Shown here: piece by piece, positions 1 to 5,878 of the stretch
How the letters are laid out: every line of letters starts with the position of its first letter
How positions within the stretch are numbered: position 1 is the first letter of the stretch
Origin: Candidatus Heimdallarchaeota archaeon
Lineage (GTDB): Archaea; Asgardarchaeota; Heimdallarchaeia; Heimdallarchaeales; Heimdallarchaeaceae
Direction of reading: 5' to 3'
DNA: 9,447 nucleotides
NCBI GenBank assembly: GCA_016839875.1
Contig: JAEOTK010000186.1
Location: forward strand, 1-9,447
Translations under genes and position numbers: made by a program
The notes under the pieces: generated by a model
The model's database searches: none
What the model saw: the letters and a program-made list of their open reading frames with translations, nothing else
What the model was told of the DNA's origin: nothing

Positions 1-611
1 GCTAAATCCATAATTTCATTCATTTTAGCTAGATCCCCCTCCATCGAAAAAACTCCGTCTGAGACAATAAGCGCTTTTCCTTTTGGAGTAGATTTTAAAC
101 ACCTTGCTAAGGAGTCCATATCGCAATGATCGTAAATTTTCTTGTTTTTTGGATTATTTCTTCCAAGACGAATACCATCAATTATTGAAGCATGATTCTG
201 CTGATCTGAAATAATCCATTCATCTTTTTCTGAAAGCAGGGCAGAAATCCCTCCAAGATTAGCTTGCATCCCTGTAGAAAAAACTACACAATCTTCTGTT
301 CCCATGAATTTTGCTAATCTCTCTTCTAATTCAATGTGAATATCCATGGTCCCGTTGAGCAATCTAGAACCAGTAGAACCTACACCATAAACATCTATAG
401 CCTCCTTTGCTGCTTGTTTGACATCTGGATGAGAAGTCATACCAAGGTAATTATTACTTCCGAGCATAATAATATCTTTATCATCCATCTGCACAACAGG
501 ATTTTGTTCTCCATGAATTCGGTGGAAATAAGGATAAATACCAAGATTCTTAGCTACAGTAGGTTCTCCAAAACGATAATAACGATTACATTTCTTAAAG
601 AATTTAGACAT
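1..611 (-). CDS. PLP-dependent alpha-oxoamine synthase, serine palmitoyltransferase-like (partial, N-terminal 203 residues)
   Basis: Enzymes of this family condense an amino acid with an acyl-CoA, releasing CO2 and CoA to give an alpha-amino ketone (glycine C-acetyltransferase, AONS, ALAS, serine palmitoyltransferase). Visible landmarks are YPYF at about 26-29, GSNNYLG at 51-57, GSTGSRLLNGT at 78-88 followed by DIHIELE (90-96), FSTGMQAN (111-118), NHASIIDG (139-146), whose His140 should stack on PLP, and SDGVFSMEGD (184-193). The GSRLLNGT-D-H-ELE block and the YPYF entry match my memory of Bacteroidetes-type serine palmitoyltransferases better than KBL or AONS. The PLP lysine and the substrate-discriminating C-terminal half lie outside the window, so the substrate is inferred. 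ATG at 609-611 is chosen because homology begins soon after it; no clear Shine-Dalgarno precedes it. It lies 113 bp downstream of the SDR gene and has its own promoter-like sequence. Confidence 0.88.
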   Translation of the reverse strand, partial: MSKFFKKCNRYYRFGEPTVAKNLGIYPYFHRIHGEQNPVVQMDDKDIIMLGSNNYLGMTSHPDVKQAAKEAIDVYGVGSTGSRLLNGTMDIHIELEERLAKFMGTEDCVVFSTGMQANLGGISALLSEKDEWIISDQQNHASIIDGIRLGRNNPKNKKIYDHCDMDSLARCLKSTPKGKALIVSDGVFSMEGDLAKMNEIMDL

Positions 612-669
612 ATTCTCTACCACTGCAATTTCAGTAAATTAAAGGTAGATGAGTTAAACTGCATGCTTT

Positions 670-685
670 TTTATAAAGGTTTCAT
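670..685 (-). promoter_or_regulatory. Archaeal-type BRE/TATA promoter for the alpha-oxoamine synthase gene
   Basis: Read on the minus strand, ATGAAACC is followed directly by TTTATAAA (670-677), a near-ideal archaeal TATA box with a purine-rich BRE-like element (678-685). A start about 25 bases downstream would fall near 648, giving a leader of roughly 37 nt before the ATG at 611. It sits in the 113-bp gap between the SDR and synthase genes, so the synthase could be transcribed independently of the genes upstream. Sequence pattern only. Confidence 0.5.
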
Positions 686-692
686 GTGAAAC
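679..692. promoter_or_regulatory. Perfect dyad GTTTCA-tg-TGAAAC over the BRE, candidate operator
   Basis: Two 6-bp arms that are exact reverse complements are separated by 2 bp. The element begins 2 bp upstream of the TATA box and covers the BRE-like bases. That is where an archaeal repressor would block TFB/TBP, or an activator would help them bind. I noticed no second copy of the dyad in the other intergenic regions. The regulator is unknown. Confidence 0.35.
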
Positions 693-723
693 GAAGAAGA
701 AACAAACTTAAAAGGCTCAAAAC
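690..723 (-). terminator. T-rich tract after the SDR gene, possible archaeal terminator
   Basis: Directly after the SDR stop codon the minus strand carries several short T runs (TTTT, TTTT, TTT, TTT, then TT-rich) within about 34 bases and no hairpin. Archaeal RNA polymerase can terminate on oligo-T tracts without a stem-loop, so this could end the upstream transcript before the synthase promoter. The runs are short and the DNA is A+T-rich throughout, so this is weak. Confidence 0.22.
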
Positions 724-724
724 G

Positions 725-1555
725 CTATTTTTCTGCCTTTCTGGGCATTTTGAAGTACCATACTAAGCCTGCAACTTGTACAGAGATTGGTAGTAATCTG
801 AAGAGAAATCCCACTAAGAATGACTGAAGAAATCCTACTAAATATCTTGGTTTTGGATTTTTCTTTCTTATAATTTTATGAATCTGCTTTGCTACATTTC
901 TAGGAGGAGTACCCTTCATTTCATTATCATGATATAATGCAATTAATTGCTGTGCTGTCTCATCTTCTTCATATCCCTTTGCAAAGGTTCTTCCTGATTG
1001 GAAATCAGTTTTAATATCACCTGGTTCAACTAAAGAAACCTTAATGTTATCTTTTTGTAGTTCCATTCTCATTGTATCTGTGTATATTGCTAAGGCTGCT
1101 TTTGTAGAACTATAAGGAGCTTGATATGGCATTCCAGCTCTCCCACCTAATGTTCCTATGTTGATAATTTTTCCTTCTCCTCTTTCAATCATACCAGGAA
1201 GAATTGAGGATACCATACGATGAACACCAAAGAAATTAGTATCAAATTGATCTTGAAAATCCTTGGTTGATAAATAGGTTACAGAACCGCAACGAGAATA
1301 TCCAGCATTATTAATCAAAACATCAATTTTTCCTTCACTAGATATAATGTGATTAACACATCTATTTACCGATTCATCATTTGTGACATCTAACTCAACA
1401 AGCTCAAATTTAGTTTTCGCGGCACTATTTAGATTTCTAGTGGTGCCATAAACTTTGTAACCTCTATCATGTAAAAGATCAGCTGTAACACTCCCTATTC
1501 CTCCAGTAGCTCCAGTAATTAAAACTACTTTATCATTAGCTTTCTTGGAAGCCAT
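725..1555 (-). CDS. Classical short-chain dehydrogenase/reductase with hydrophobic C-terminal tail (ketoreductase-like)
   Basis: An NAD(P)-dependent oxidoreductase of 276 residues. The Rossmann motif TGATGGIG is at 14-21, TTR at 38-40 (an Arg placed as in NADPH-preferring SDRs), LDV at 55-57 for adenine contact, NNAG at 82-85, structural Asn107, and the YxxxK pair at Tyr148/Lys152, followed by PG at 178-179. The residue 13 before the Tyr, normally the catalytic Ser, is Thr135. The overall pattern resembles the 17-beta-HSD/retinol dehydrogenase branch. Residues about 238-268 are a long hydrophobic stretch with few charges, suggesting membrane association of the C-terminus, as in enzymes acting on lipids. 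It is followed on the same strand by a serine palmitoyltransferase-like gene, so a 3-keto-sphinganine-type reductase is an attractive but unproven role; a generic lipid or steroid-like ketone reductase is the alternative. ATG at 1555 has no Shine-Dalgarno. Confidence 0.9.
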   Translation of the reverse strand: MASKKANDKVVLITGATGGIGSVTADLLHDRGYKVYGTTRNLNSAAKTKFELVELDVTNDESVNRCVNHIISSEGKIDVLINNAGYSRCGSVTYLSTKDFQDQFDTNFFGVHRMVSSILPGMIERGEGKIINIGTLGGRAGMPYQAPYSSTKAALAIYTDTMRMELQKDNIKVSLVEPGDIKTDFQSGRTFAKGYEEDETAQQLIALYHDNEMKGTPPRNVAKQIHKIIRKKNPKPRYLVGFLQSFLVGFLFRLLPISVQVAGLVWYFKMPRKAEK

Positions 1556-1576
1556 AGAGTTATTTTTCTACACTAA

Positions 1577-1586
1577 CTTAAAAATA
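1577..1586 (-). promoter_or_regulatory. TATA-like element 5' of the SDR gene
   Basis: In the 57-bp gap after the Mth938-type gene the minus strand reads TATTTTTAAG, centred about 26 bases before the SDR ATG. This is the archaeal TATA-to-start distance, and with no Shine-Dalgarno present a leaderless or near-leaderless transcript is possible. A/T-rich words are common in this DNA, so support is weak. Confidence 0.25.
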
Positions 1587-1612
1587 TTTGAGTAAAACCA
1601 AGGATTTTCTAG

Positions 1613-1960
1613 CTAACATGTTAGATGAAAAGCTCCTGCTACCTGCTTTCCTTCTTTTGCTAATCGATTATATTCTTCTACTGCATTTGGTGTCTTGAGA
1701 ACAATTACCTCAATCTCCTTCAGATTCAATTCTTGAACAACATCAGAAGGTACTTGCATGATACCTGCAGAACCAATACCAACAACAAGAATATCAATTT
1801 TGATATCATTAAGAGCTTCTAAATCAGCTAAGCAAAGAGAATGACCATCTCTCCTCCACCAATTAGTTTTAATTTCATTTGGAAAAATAATAAGATCTTT
1901 ATTATATTTCTGACCATTAACAATAATCTTCCCAAATCGATAATTTTCAACAAGATTCAT
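1613..1960 (-). CDS. Mth938/AAMDC-domain protein (DUF498)
   Basis: A 115-residue protein matching the whole Mth938-like fold, a small alpha/beta family found in archaea, bacteria and eukaryotes (AAMDC; the mitochondrial complex I assembly factor NDUFAF3 is a relative). Visible family marks are YRFGKIIVNG at 7-16, NWWRRDGHS at 33-41, VVGIGSAG at 59-66, a Thr-Pro-x-Ala-Val segment at 90-94, YN at 97-98 and the terminal FHLTC at 111-115. The length is normal, so it is complete. The biochemical function of the family is not settled, although several members occur near respiratory or lipid-metabolism genes. It is first in a same-strand row with an SDR and an alpha-oxoamine synthase. The ATG at 1960 has no Shine-Dalgarno but has a TATA-like box at leaderless spacing. 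Confidence 0.9.
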   Translation of the reverse strand: MNLVENYRFGKIIVNGQKYNKDLIIFPNEIKTNWWRRDGHSLCLADLEALNDIKIDILVVGIGSAGIMQVPSDVVQELNLKEIEVIVLKTPNAVEEYNRLAKEGKQVAGAFHLTC

Positions 1961-1983
1961 GTTAATATACTGTTTATATTTGT

Positions 1984-1991
1984 CAAATAAA
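1984..1991 (-). promoter_or_regulatory. TATA-like element 5' of the Mth938-type gene
   Basis: The minus strand reads TTTATTTG centred about 27 bases before the ATG at 1960. A transcript starting about 25 bases downstream would begin almost at the ATG, consistent with the missing Shine-Dalgarno. A second A/T-rich word (AATATAAA) lies closer and cannot be excluded as the box. Confidence 0.3.
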
Positions 1992-2025
1992 TTATTTTCT
2001 TAACAAACCAAAATAAATCAAACAA

Positions 2026-2040
2026 AGAGAAAAATTATAA
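2026..2040 (+). promoter_or_regulatory. BRE/TATA-like promoter for the ATC hydrolase-like gene
   Basis: The plus strand has purine-rich AGAGAAAA followed by ATTATAA. A start 25 bases downstream would fall near 2062 and give a leader of about 29 nt that contains the AAAGG (2076-2080) ribosome binding site. The position in the divergent 130-bp gap fits, but support is from pattern only. Confidence 0.35.
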
Positions 2041-2090
2041 CAGACTAATTAATACAACAACTAAATAAGTGTTCTAAAGGTTGAATCAAT

Positions 2091-2966
2091 GTGATTATTC
2101 GAGAAAGGAATCTAGAGTATGATGAGAATTATGAAGTTGAATTTCATCTTAGAAACTTCGTAAACAGGATTCTACTGGAACTTAATTCCTTTTTAGAATA
2201 CTTGGTAAATTTTCACCCGGATTATTTCCTTCCCTACGTTAGAGCTTTGGGTAGAGAATTTTCTAAAATGATAGCTGAGAAGCAAGATATGCCTGAAGCT
2301 GTACAATCGTTTTTGAAGAACTTCAGATTACAAAGACGAGATGGTAAAGTGCTAATTGTAGATTTCTTTAGAATATTAAGAAATAAGCTCATACAAGTCT
2401 CAAAAATCTCTCTAAATCTTCAGAAGTATTATGTTAGAAGAAGAACGAAAAAAATGCAGATAACTGTTTTCGATAGAGTAAGTGGAAGAATAATTCCAAA
2501 GTACCTTATGGCAATTGTACTCAAGGATATTATGTCAAGAGAGGAAGCTCTACAATTTTACAAGGAGTATCTCGAATATCTGTATGTTGATGGAGAAAGA
2601 AGAGAACCTATTATGGAGATAATTGAAGAGATGCTTGAGTTATACGAAAGTGAATATAGAGAAACTTTCAACTTCATTTCATTGAAGATTGATCAAGGGA
2701 AAGTGGGATTAAAAATTGAAAAATGTATGACGCATCAGGCTTTGAAAAACCTGGATAATGGTTTTGATAAGGAATTTGGGTATTTAGTTGCATGTTATCC
2801 AGATTTTCTAACAGTAAACAGAATGAATGATAATTTCGTTCTGACACGAGAAAAATCTCTCATGATGGGTAATTCATACTGCGATTACTGTTGGTATGAT
2901 AAAAGATTAGTTGAGAAAGTAGAACATCCTGCAAAGGAGTTCTGGGCAGATTTAGTACTGTCCTAA
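2091..2966 (+). CDS. L-2-amino-thiazoline-4-carboxylic acid hydrolase-like protein with N-terminal extension
   Basis: A 291-residue soluble protein with no signal peptide or membrane segment. The C-terminal third (about 205-272) looks like the ATC-hydrolase-like family (Pfam ATC_hydrolase): KCMTHQALKNL at 211-221, YLVACYPDF at 231-239, NFVLTREKSLMMG at 248-260 and SYCDYCWYD at 262-270. Cys212, His215, Cys235, Cys264 and Cys267 stand out as possible catalytic or metal-binding residues. Named bacterial members open the ATC ring on the way to L-cysteine, but most archaeal family members are untested and the real substrate here is unknown. Residues 1-200 are charged, mostly helical and unfamiliar to me. 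The start is GTG at 2091: an in-frame TGA lies two codons upstream, and AAAGG precedes by 10 bases. The last 15 bases overlap the convergent ABC permease gene. Confidence 0.6.
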   Translation: MIIRERNLEYDENYEVEFHLRNFVNRILLELNSFLEYLVNFHPDYFLPYVRALGREFSKMIAEKQDMPEAVQSFLKNFRLQRRDGKVLIVDFFRILRNKLIQVSKISLNLQKYYVRRRTKKMQITVFDRVSGRIIPKYLMAIVLKDIMSREEALQFYKEYLEYLYVDGERREPIMEIIEEMLELYESEYRETFNFISLKIDQGKVGLKIEKCMTHQALKNLDNGFDKEFGYLVACYPDFLTVNRMNDNFVLTREKSLMMGNSYCDYCWYDKRLVEKVEHPAKEFWADLVLS

Positions 2967-3812
2967 GAGTGCTTTCTTTCTCAACAGTTTTTCAGTTATT
3001 TGGAAGATTATTACACCAACTACTATGAATATAGGAACAGCTGCTACCAGTATGAAGAGATATCGCATAACTTCAAAACTCACACCAAACAAGAATGCAT
3101 TTCTGAATCCTTCAATTGCAAATGTAAGAGGATTTATCGAAGCAATCCCTTGCAAGTAATTAGGTAGGACAACAATCGGAAAAGCGATTGGAGTTAAGAA
3201 CATCAATATTGAATGTACAATAAGGATTGATCGCCAGCCTTCTTTTTGCCAGAAGACAAATGAAACTAGAATCAGTGATACTCCTTGAACCATAATTATT
3301 GCTAGTACTACAAAGACAGTAGCTAGTAGTAGATTGCCTAAGTTAAATGAGTCTTTATACCATATTCCTATTATTATCATTTGGAGAGTGCATCCAATTG
3401 CAGCTTGAGATATTGAGAAGAAAGAATTTCCCATTATAATACTGAAGCGAGAAATTGGCGTTATGTACATGTTCTCTAATGTTCCTAAGAACTCTTCTTC
3501 CCTAATCGAGTATGCAGTTCCCCACATAGTTGAATGGAATAAAGCTATGAATACTAGTCCTAGAGCGGTGAAAACTAAAACATCTCCAAAACCGATCAAA
3601 GATTCTAATTTCACAGAATATCTTCCACCTGTTACAGCAGTTCCATAAATCAAATGTGGAAGAAGCCACAGAAGCGGTGCGAAAGCAAAGAAAGCCATGG
3701 ATAAAGGATATCTTTTTTGTATCTTCCAAGCTTTACTAAATACAGCTAAACTTCCTCTCATTTCATTTGAAATGTTTTTGGTAAATGATTTGATTGATTT
3801 TTTTATTCTCAT
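2952..3812 (-). CDS. ABC-2 type exporter permease, second subunit
   Basis: A 286-residue integral membrane protein of the ABC-2 permease superfamily, expected to pair with the upstream permease and be driven by the ATPase encoded first in the operon. A cytoplasmic basic N-terminus precedes about six hydrophobic spans, roughly at 36-56, 76-96, 128-150, 158-187, 195-218 and 249-271. The family loop between spans 2 and 3 is clear (EEEFLGTLENMYITPISR, 105-122), as is the late FPIVVLPNYL-x-NPLTF region at 211-231. It ends in LLGQY, echoing the LGAY end of its partner. ATG at 3812 follows the other permease after 9 bp, with the ribosome binding site overlapping that gene's stop, so translation is probably coupled. 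Its own 3' end overlaps the convergent gene by 15 bp, leaving no room for a private terminator. Substrate unknown. Confidence 0.93.
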   Translation of the reverse strand: MRIKKSIKSFTKNISNEMRGSLAVFSKAWKIQKRYPLSMAFFAFAPLLWLLPHLIYGTAVTGGRYSVKLESLIGFGDVLVFTALGLVFIALFHSTMWGTAYSIREEEFLGTLENMYITPISRFSIIMGNSFFSISQAAIGCTLQMIIIGIWYKDSFNLGNLLLATVFVVLAIIMVQGVSLILVSFVFWQKEGWRSILIVHSILMFLTPIAFPIVVLPNYLQGIASINPLTFAIEGFRNAFLFGVSFEVMRYLFILVAAVPIFIVVGVIIFQITEKLLRKKALLGQY

Positions 3813-3815
3813 TTT

Positions 3816-3823
3816 ATCACCTC
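3816..3823 (-). promoter_or_regulatory. Strong Shine-Dalgarno of the second permease gene
   Basis: GAGGTGAT on the minus strand, three bases before the ATG at 3812 (seven from the GAGG core), is an almost complete match to the archaeal 16S 3' end. It overlaps the stop codon (TGA) of the first permease gene, which supports both the start choice and translational coupling. Confidence 0.8.
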
Positions 3824-4745
3824 AATAAGCTCCTAATTGTCCAGTTTTTCTGGTTCTTCTTTCGATCTTTGTAAATAGTTTTACTCCTGATATCCACATA
3901 ATCACTGAGAGTACAAATAACAGAGATATGTAGAGAGCTCCTAGTCTTAGATTGTAAGCAATAGTGAATGTTCTGAAGGCCATAAATCCATAAGCAAATG
4001 GTATAACATAACCAATCCATCTGATGTATGAAGGAAGCACTTGTAGAGGATAACGGACAGGCAATAGGATGTTAAGACTTGCTTCTGTTAGCTCTGTCAA
4101 TGTTCCAGGTTCTTTGAAGACCAATATCACACTAGCAAAGAGGAAACTGAATCCAAATAATCCAATCAACGTTACAAGGATTACTAACATAACTAACAAT
4201 ACTTGGATTATTGTGAAAGACCAAGATAGTATGAAGTTCAGTATAAGAAACTGACCAGTACAAACGAATACTATCCATCCTAGTTCTGATAAGCTTGCTC
4301 CAAGAAGCAATTCTGAACGGGATATAGGTGACATCCATAGAAATTCGAATGTACCACTCTTCTGTTCCCATCTTAATCTATTGCCACTTCCCCAGATAGC
4401 TGCATCAACAATGTTGAAGAGAATTACTCCTATTGCTACATATGAGAAATAATCTCCAGTACCACCGAATTGTCTGAAGAAATCTGATTCTGTGCCTTCA
4501 ATTAGTGCTCTACCTTGAAATGCGTAAGGGACCAACCAAAGCATTGGAACCAGCATCCAGTAAACCCAAGATCCAGGATATCGAAGAGAGTGTTTAAGAT
4601 TCTTAATTGCATAGGTAGTAATTGCATGAAGTGATTTCTTGATTCCTGATTTGTTAACTCTTTCCAATATTTCATCATGTATCACTGAAATCTTTTCTTC
4701 CTGTGGTTCTTCTTCTGATACAATTATAACATCGTGAAATATCAT
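3822..4745 (-). CDS. ABC-2 type exporter permease, first subunit
   Basis: A 307-residue ABC-2 superfamily permease. A 45-residue cytoplasmic N-terminus with an acidic patch (EEEPQEEK, 11-18) precedes about six hydrophobic spans, roughly at 58-76, 98-117, 145-175, 178-210, 225-252 and 266-288. The loop after span 2 carries the family pattern EQKSGTFEFLWMSPISR (127-143), equivalent to the EFLGTLE-TPISR loop of the second permease, so the two subunits look like diverged paralogues forming a heterodimeric pore. It ends in QLGAY. The start at 4745 is well supported: the ATG overlaps the ATPase stop as ATGA, and an AAAGGAGGTT ribosome binding site lies five bases before it. Family members export drugs, lipids, polysaccharides or peptides; nothing here identifies the cargo. 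Confidence 0.93.
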   Translation of the reverse strand: MIFHDVIIVSEEEPQEEKISVIHDEILERVNKSGIKKSLHAITTYAIKNLKHSLRYPGSWVYWMLVPMLWLVPYAFQGRALIEGTESDFFRQFGGTGDYFSYVAIGVILFNIVDAAIWGSGNRLRWEQKSGTFEFLWMSPISRSELLLGASLSELGWIVFVCTGQFLILNFILSWSFTIIQVLLVMLVILVTLIGLFGFSFLFASVILVFKEPGTLTELTEASLNILLPVRYPLQVLPSYIRWIGYVIPFAYGFMAFRTFTIAYNLRLGALYISLLFVLSVIMWISGVKLFTKIERRTRKTGQLGAY

Positions 4746-5878
4746 GATTGAACCTCCTTTATGCCGCTTTCTTCCACATTGTTTTCCAGAGTTCTTCCAG
4801 TATAGGTAAGAAACACATCTTCTAAGCTAGCATGATTTACTTCAAGATTCTTAACAAAGAACCCTTTTTCTCTTATGTAGTCCATTATCTCCATTCCAGT
4901 ATTACCATTACCCAGAGAAACAACAGTTGTAAAATCACCGTTAGCTTGCTTTGTGGATAAGATGTTCAATCCTTGATAATCAGTCAATAACTGAACAACT
5001 GGTTTGTTTGTGACAAGAGTAACTTTGGATTTGTATTCAAGTGAACTTTTGAGTTTCTCAGGAGTTTCTAATGAAACAACTTCTCCTTGAAAGATTAACC
5101 CAACTCGATCAGAGAGTTCATCTGCTACATTCATGTCGTGAGTACAGAGAAGAATGGTTTTGTTATGTTCTTGCTGCAATTGTTTCTTTATGAAGGTTCG
5201 AAGGTCTTTAGATGCTTGTGGATCTAAACCTCTATTATACTCGTCTAGGAGTAAAATAGGGGGATCATGCATAAGTGAACGAGCGAAAGCAATTTTCATC
5301 TTCTGTCCAGTACTAAGGTTTTGAATAAGCTCATTTTCTTTTTCTTTCATATCAAAGATTTCTATTAGTTCTTTTGCTCTTTCGATCGATTCTTTCTTTG
5401 TTAAGTAGTACATCCTTCCAAAGAAAGAAAGATTCTCAATAGGAGTAAGTTTCCAATAGAGAGAGCGTTCTCCACCTGTAACTAATCCAATAGATGCACG
5501 AGCTTGTTTCACTTTTTTCACAATATCGAAACTATTTACAGTTACAGATCCTTTATCAGGAATGATGAGAGTAGAGATAATCTTTGTTAAAGTTGTTTTG
5601 CCAGCTCCGTTTGGTCCAAGCAAACCAAATATCTCTCCTCTACTGATGTGAAGTGTGATACTTCTTAGTGCCTCTGTTTGTTTCTTTGAGGTTTTCATCA
5701 ATGGATTATACTTTACCTTGGTTTCACTAATGCTCGAAGAAGTAGGACCTGATGTTTTTACTTCTTTTCCTTTCTTTTTCACATTTTTTCTGAAGAGATG
5801 GACTTCTCTTCTAGTACTTTTGTACGTCTTATGAATATTTTCTATTTCAATCAATTTTGACACGTTCTTTTTTATCAC
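4742..5878 (-). CDS. ABC-2 exporter ATP-binding subunit (DrrA/NatA-like)
   Basis: A 378-residue nucleotide-binding protein that powers the two permeases. In order: A-loop Tyr19; Walker A GPNGAGKTT at 88-96; a Q-loop region reading VTGGERSLYWKLT (133-145), with no Gln at the usual place; signature LSTGQKMK at 188-195; Walker B ILLLDE at 208-213; D-loop GLDP at 217-220; and H-loop His247. A C-terminal accessory domain ends in SLEDVFLTYTGRTL (351-364), usual for this exporter group. Oddities are a basic, Ser/Thr-rich insertion of about 40 residues (24-66) between the first two strands, and DEYNRG after Walker B where DEPTRG is common. The start is uncertain: GTG at 5878 lies too close to the GAGGGGTGAT Shine-Dalgarno (5874-5883), while a second GTG at codon 6 (5863) sits ten bases beyond it. 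First gene of the three-gene exporter operon. Confidence 0.94.
   Translation of the reverse strand: MIKKNVSKLIEIENIHKTYKSTRREVHLFRKNVKKKGKEVKTSGPTSSSISETKVKYNPLMKTSKKQTEALRSITLHISRGEIFGLLGPNGAGKTTLTKIISTLIIPDKGSVTVNSFDIVKKVKQARASIGLVTGGERSLYWKLTPIENLSFFGRMYYLTKKESIERAKELIEIFDMKEKENELIQNLSTGQKMKIAFARSLMHDPPILLLDEYNRGLDPQASKDLRTFIKKQLQQEHNKTILLCTHDMNVADELSDRVGLIFQGEVVSLETPEKLKSSLEYKSKVTLVTNKPVVQLLTDYQGLNILSTKQANGDFTTVVSLGNGNTGMEIMDYIREKGFFVKNLEVNHASLEDVFLTYTGRTLENNVEESGIKEVQS
4751..4760 (-). promoter_or_regulatory. Strong Shine-Dalgarno of the first permease gene
   Basis: AAAGGAGGTT on the minus strand lies five bases before the ATG at 4745 and inside the last codons of the ATPase gene. Together with the ATGA stop-start overlap it indicates efficient, coupled translation of ATPase and permease. 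Confidence 0.8.

Noticed and set aside
336..689. 117-codon plus-strand open frame
   Set aside because: It lies mostly antisense to the alpha-oxoamine synthase, whose minus-strand frame has clear family motifs; the translated sequence has no recognisable domain and it crosses the synthase promoter.
3463..3648. Plus-strand open frame inside the second permease
   Set aside because: Antisense to a well-supported ABC-2 permease; no domain and no ribosome binding site seen.
3502..3729. Minus-strand open frame in another phase of the second permease
   Set aside because: Fully inside the permease gene; composition is that of an out-of-frame reading.
3817..4371. Several out-of-phase open frames over the first permease (3817-4020, 4069-4254, 4132-4371)
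   Set aside because: All overlap the strongly supported permease frame, which has ATGA coupling and a strong Shine-Dalgarno; none has its own start signal or a domain.
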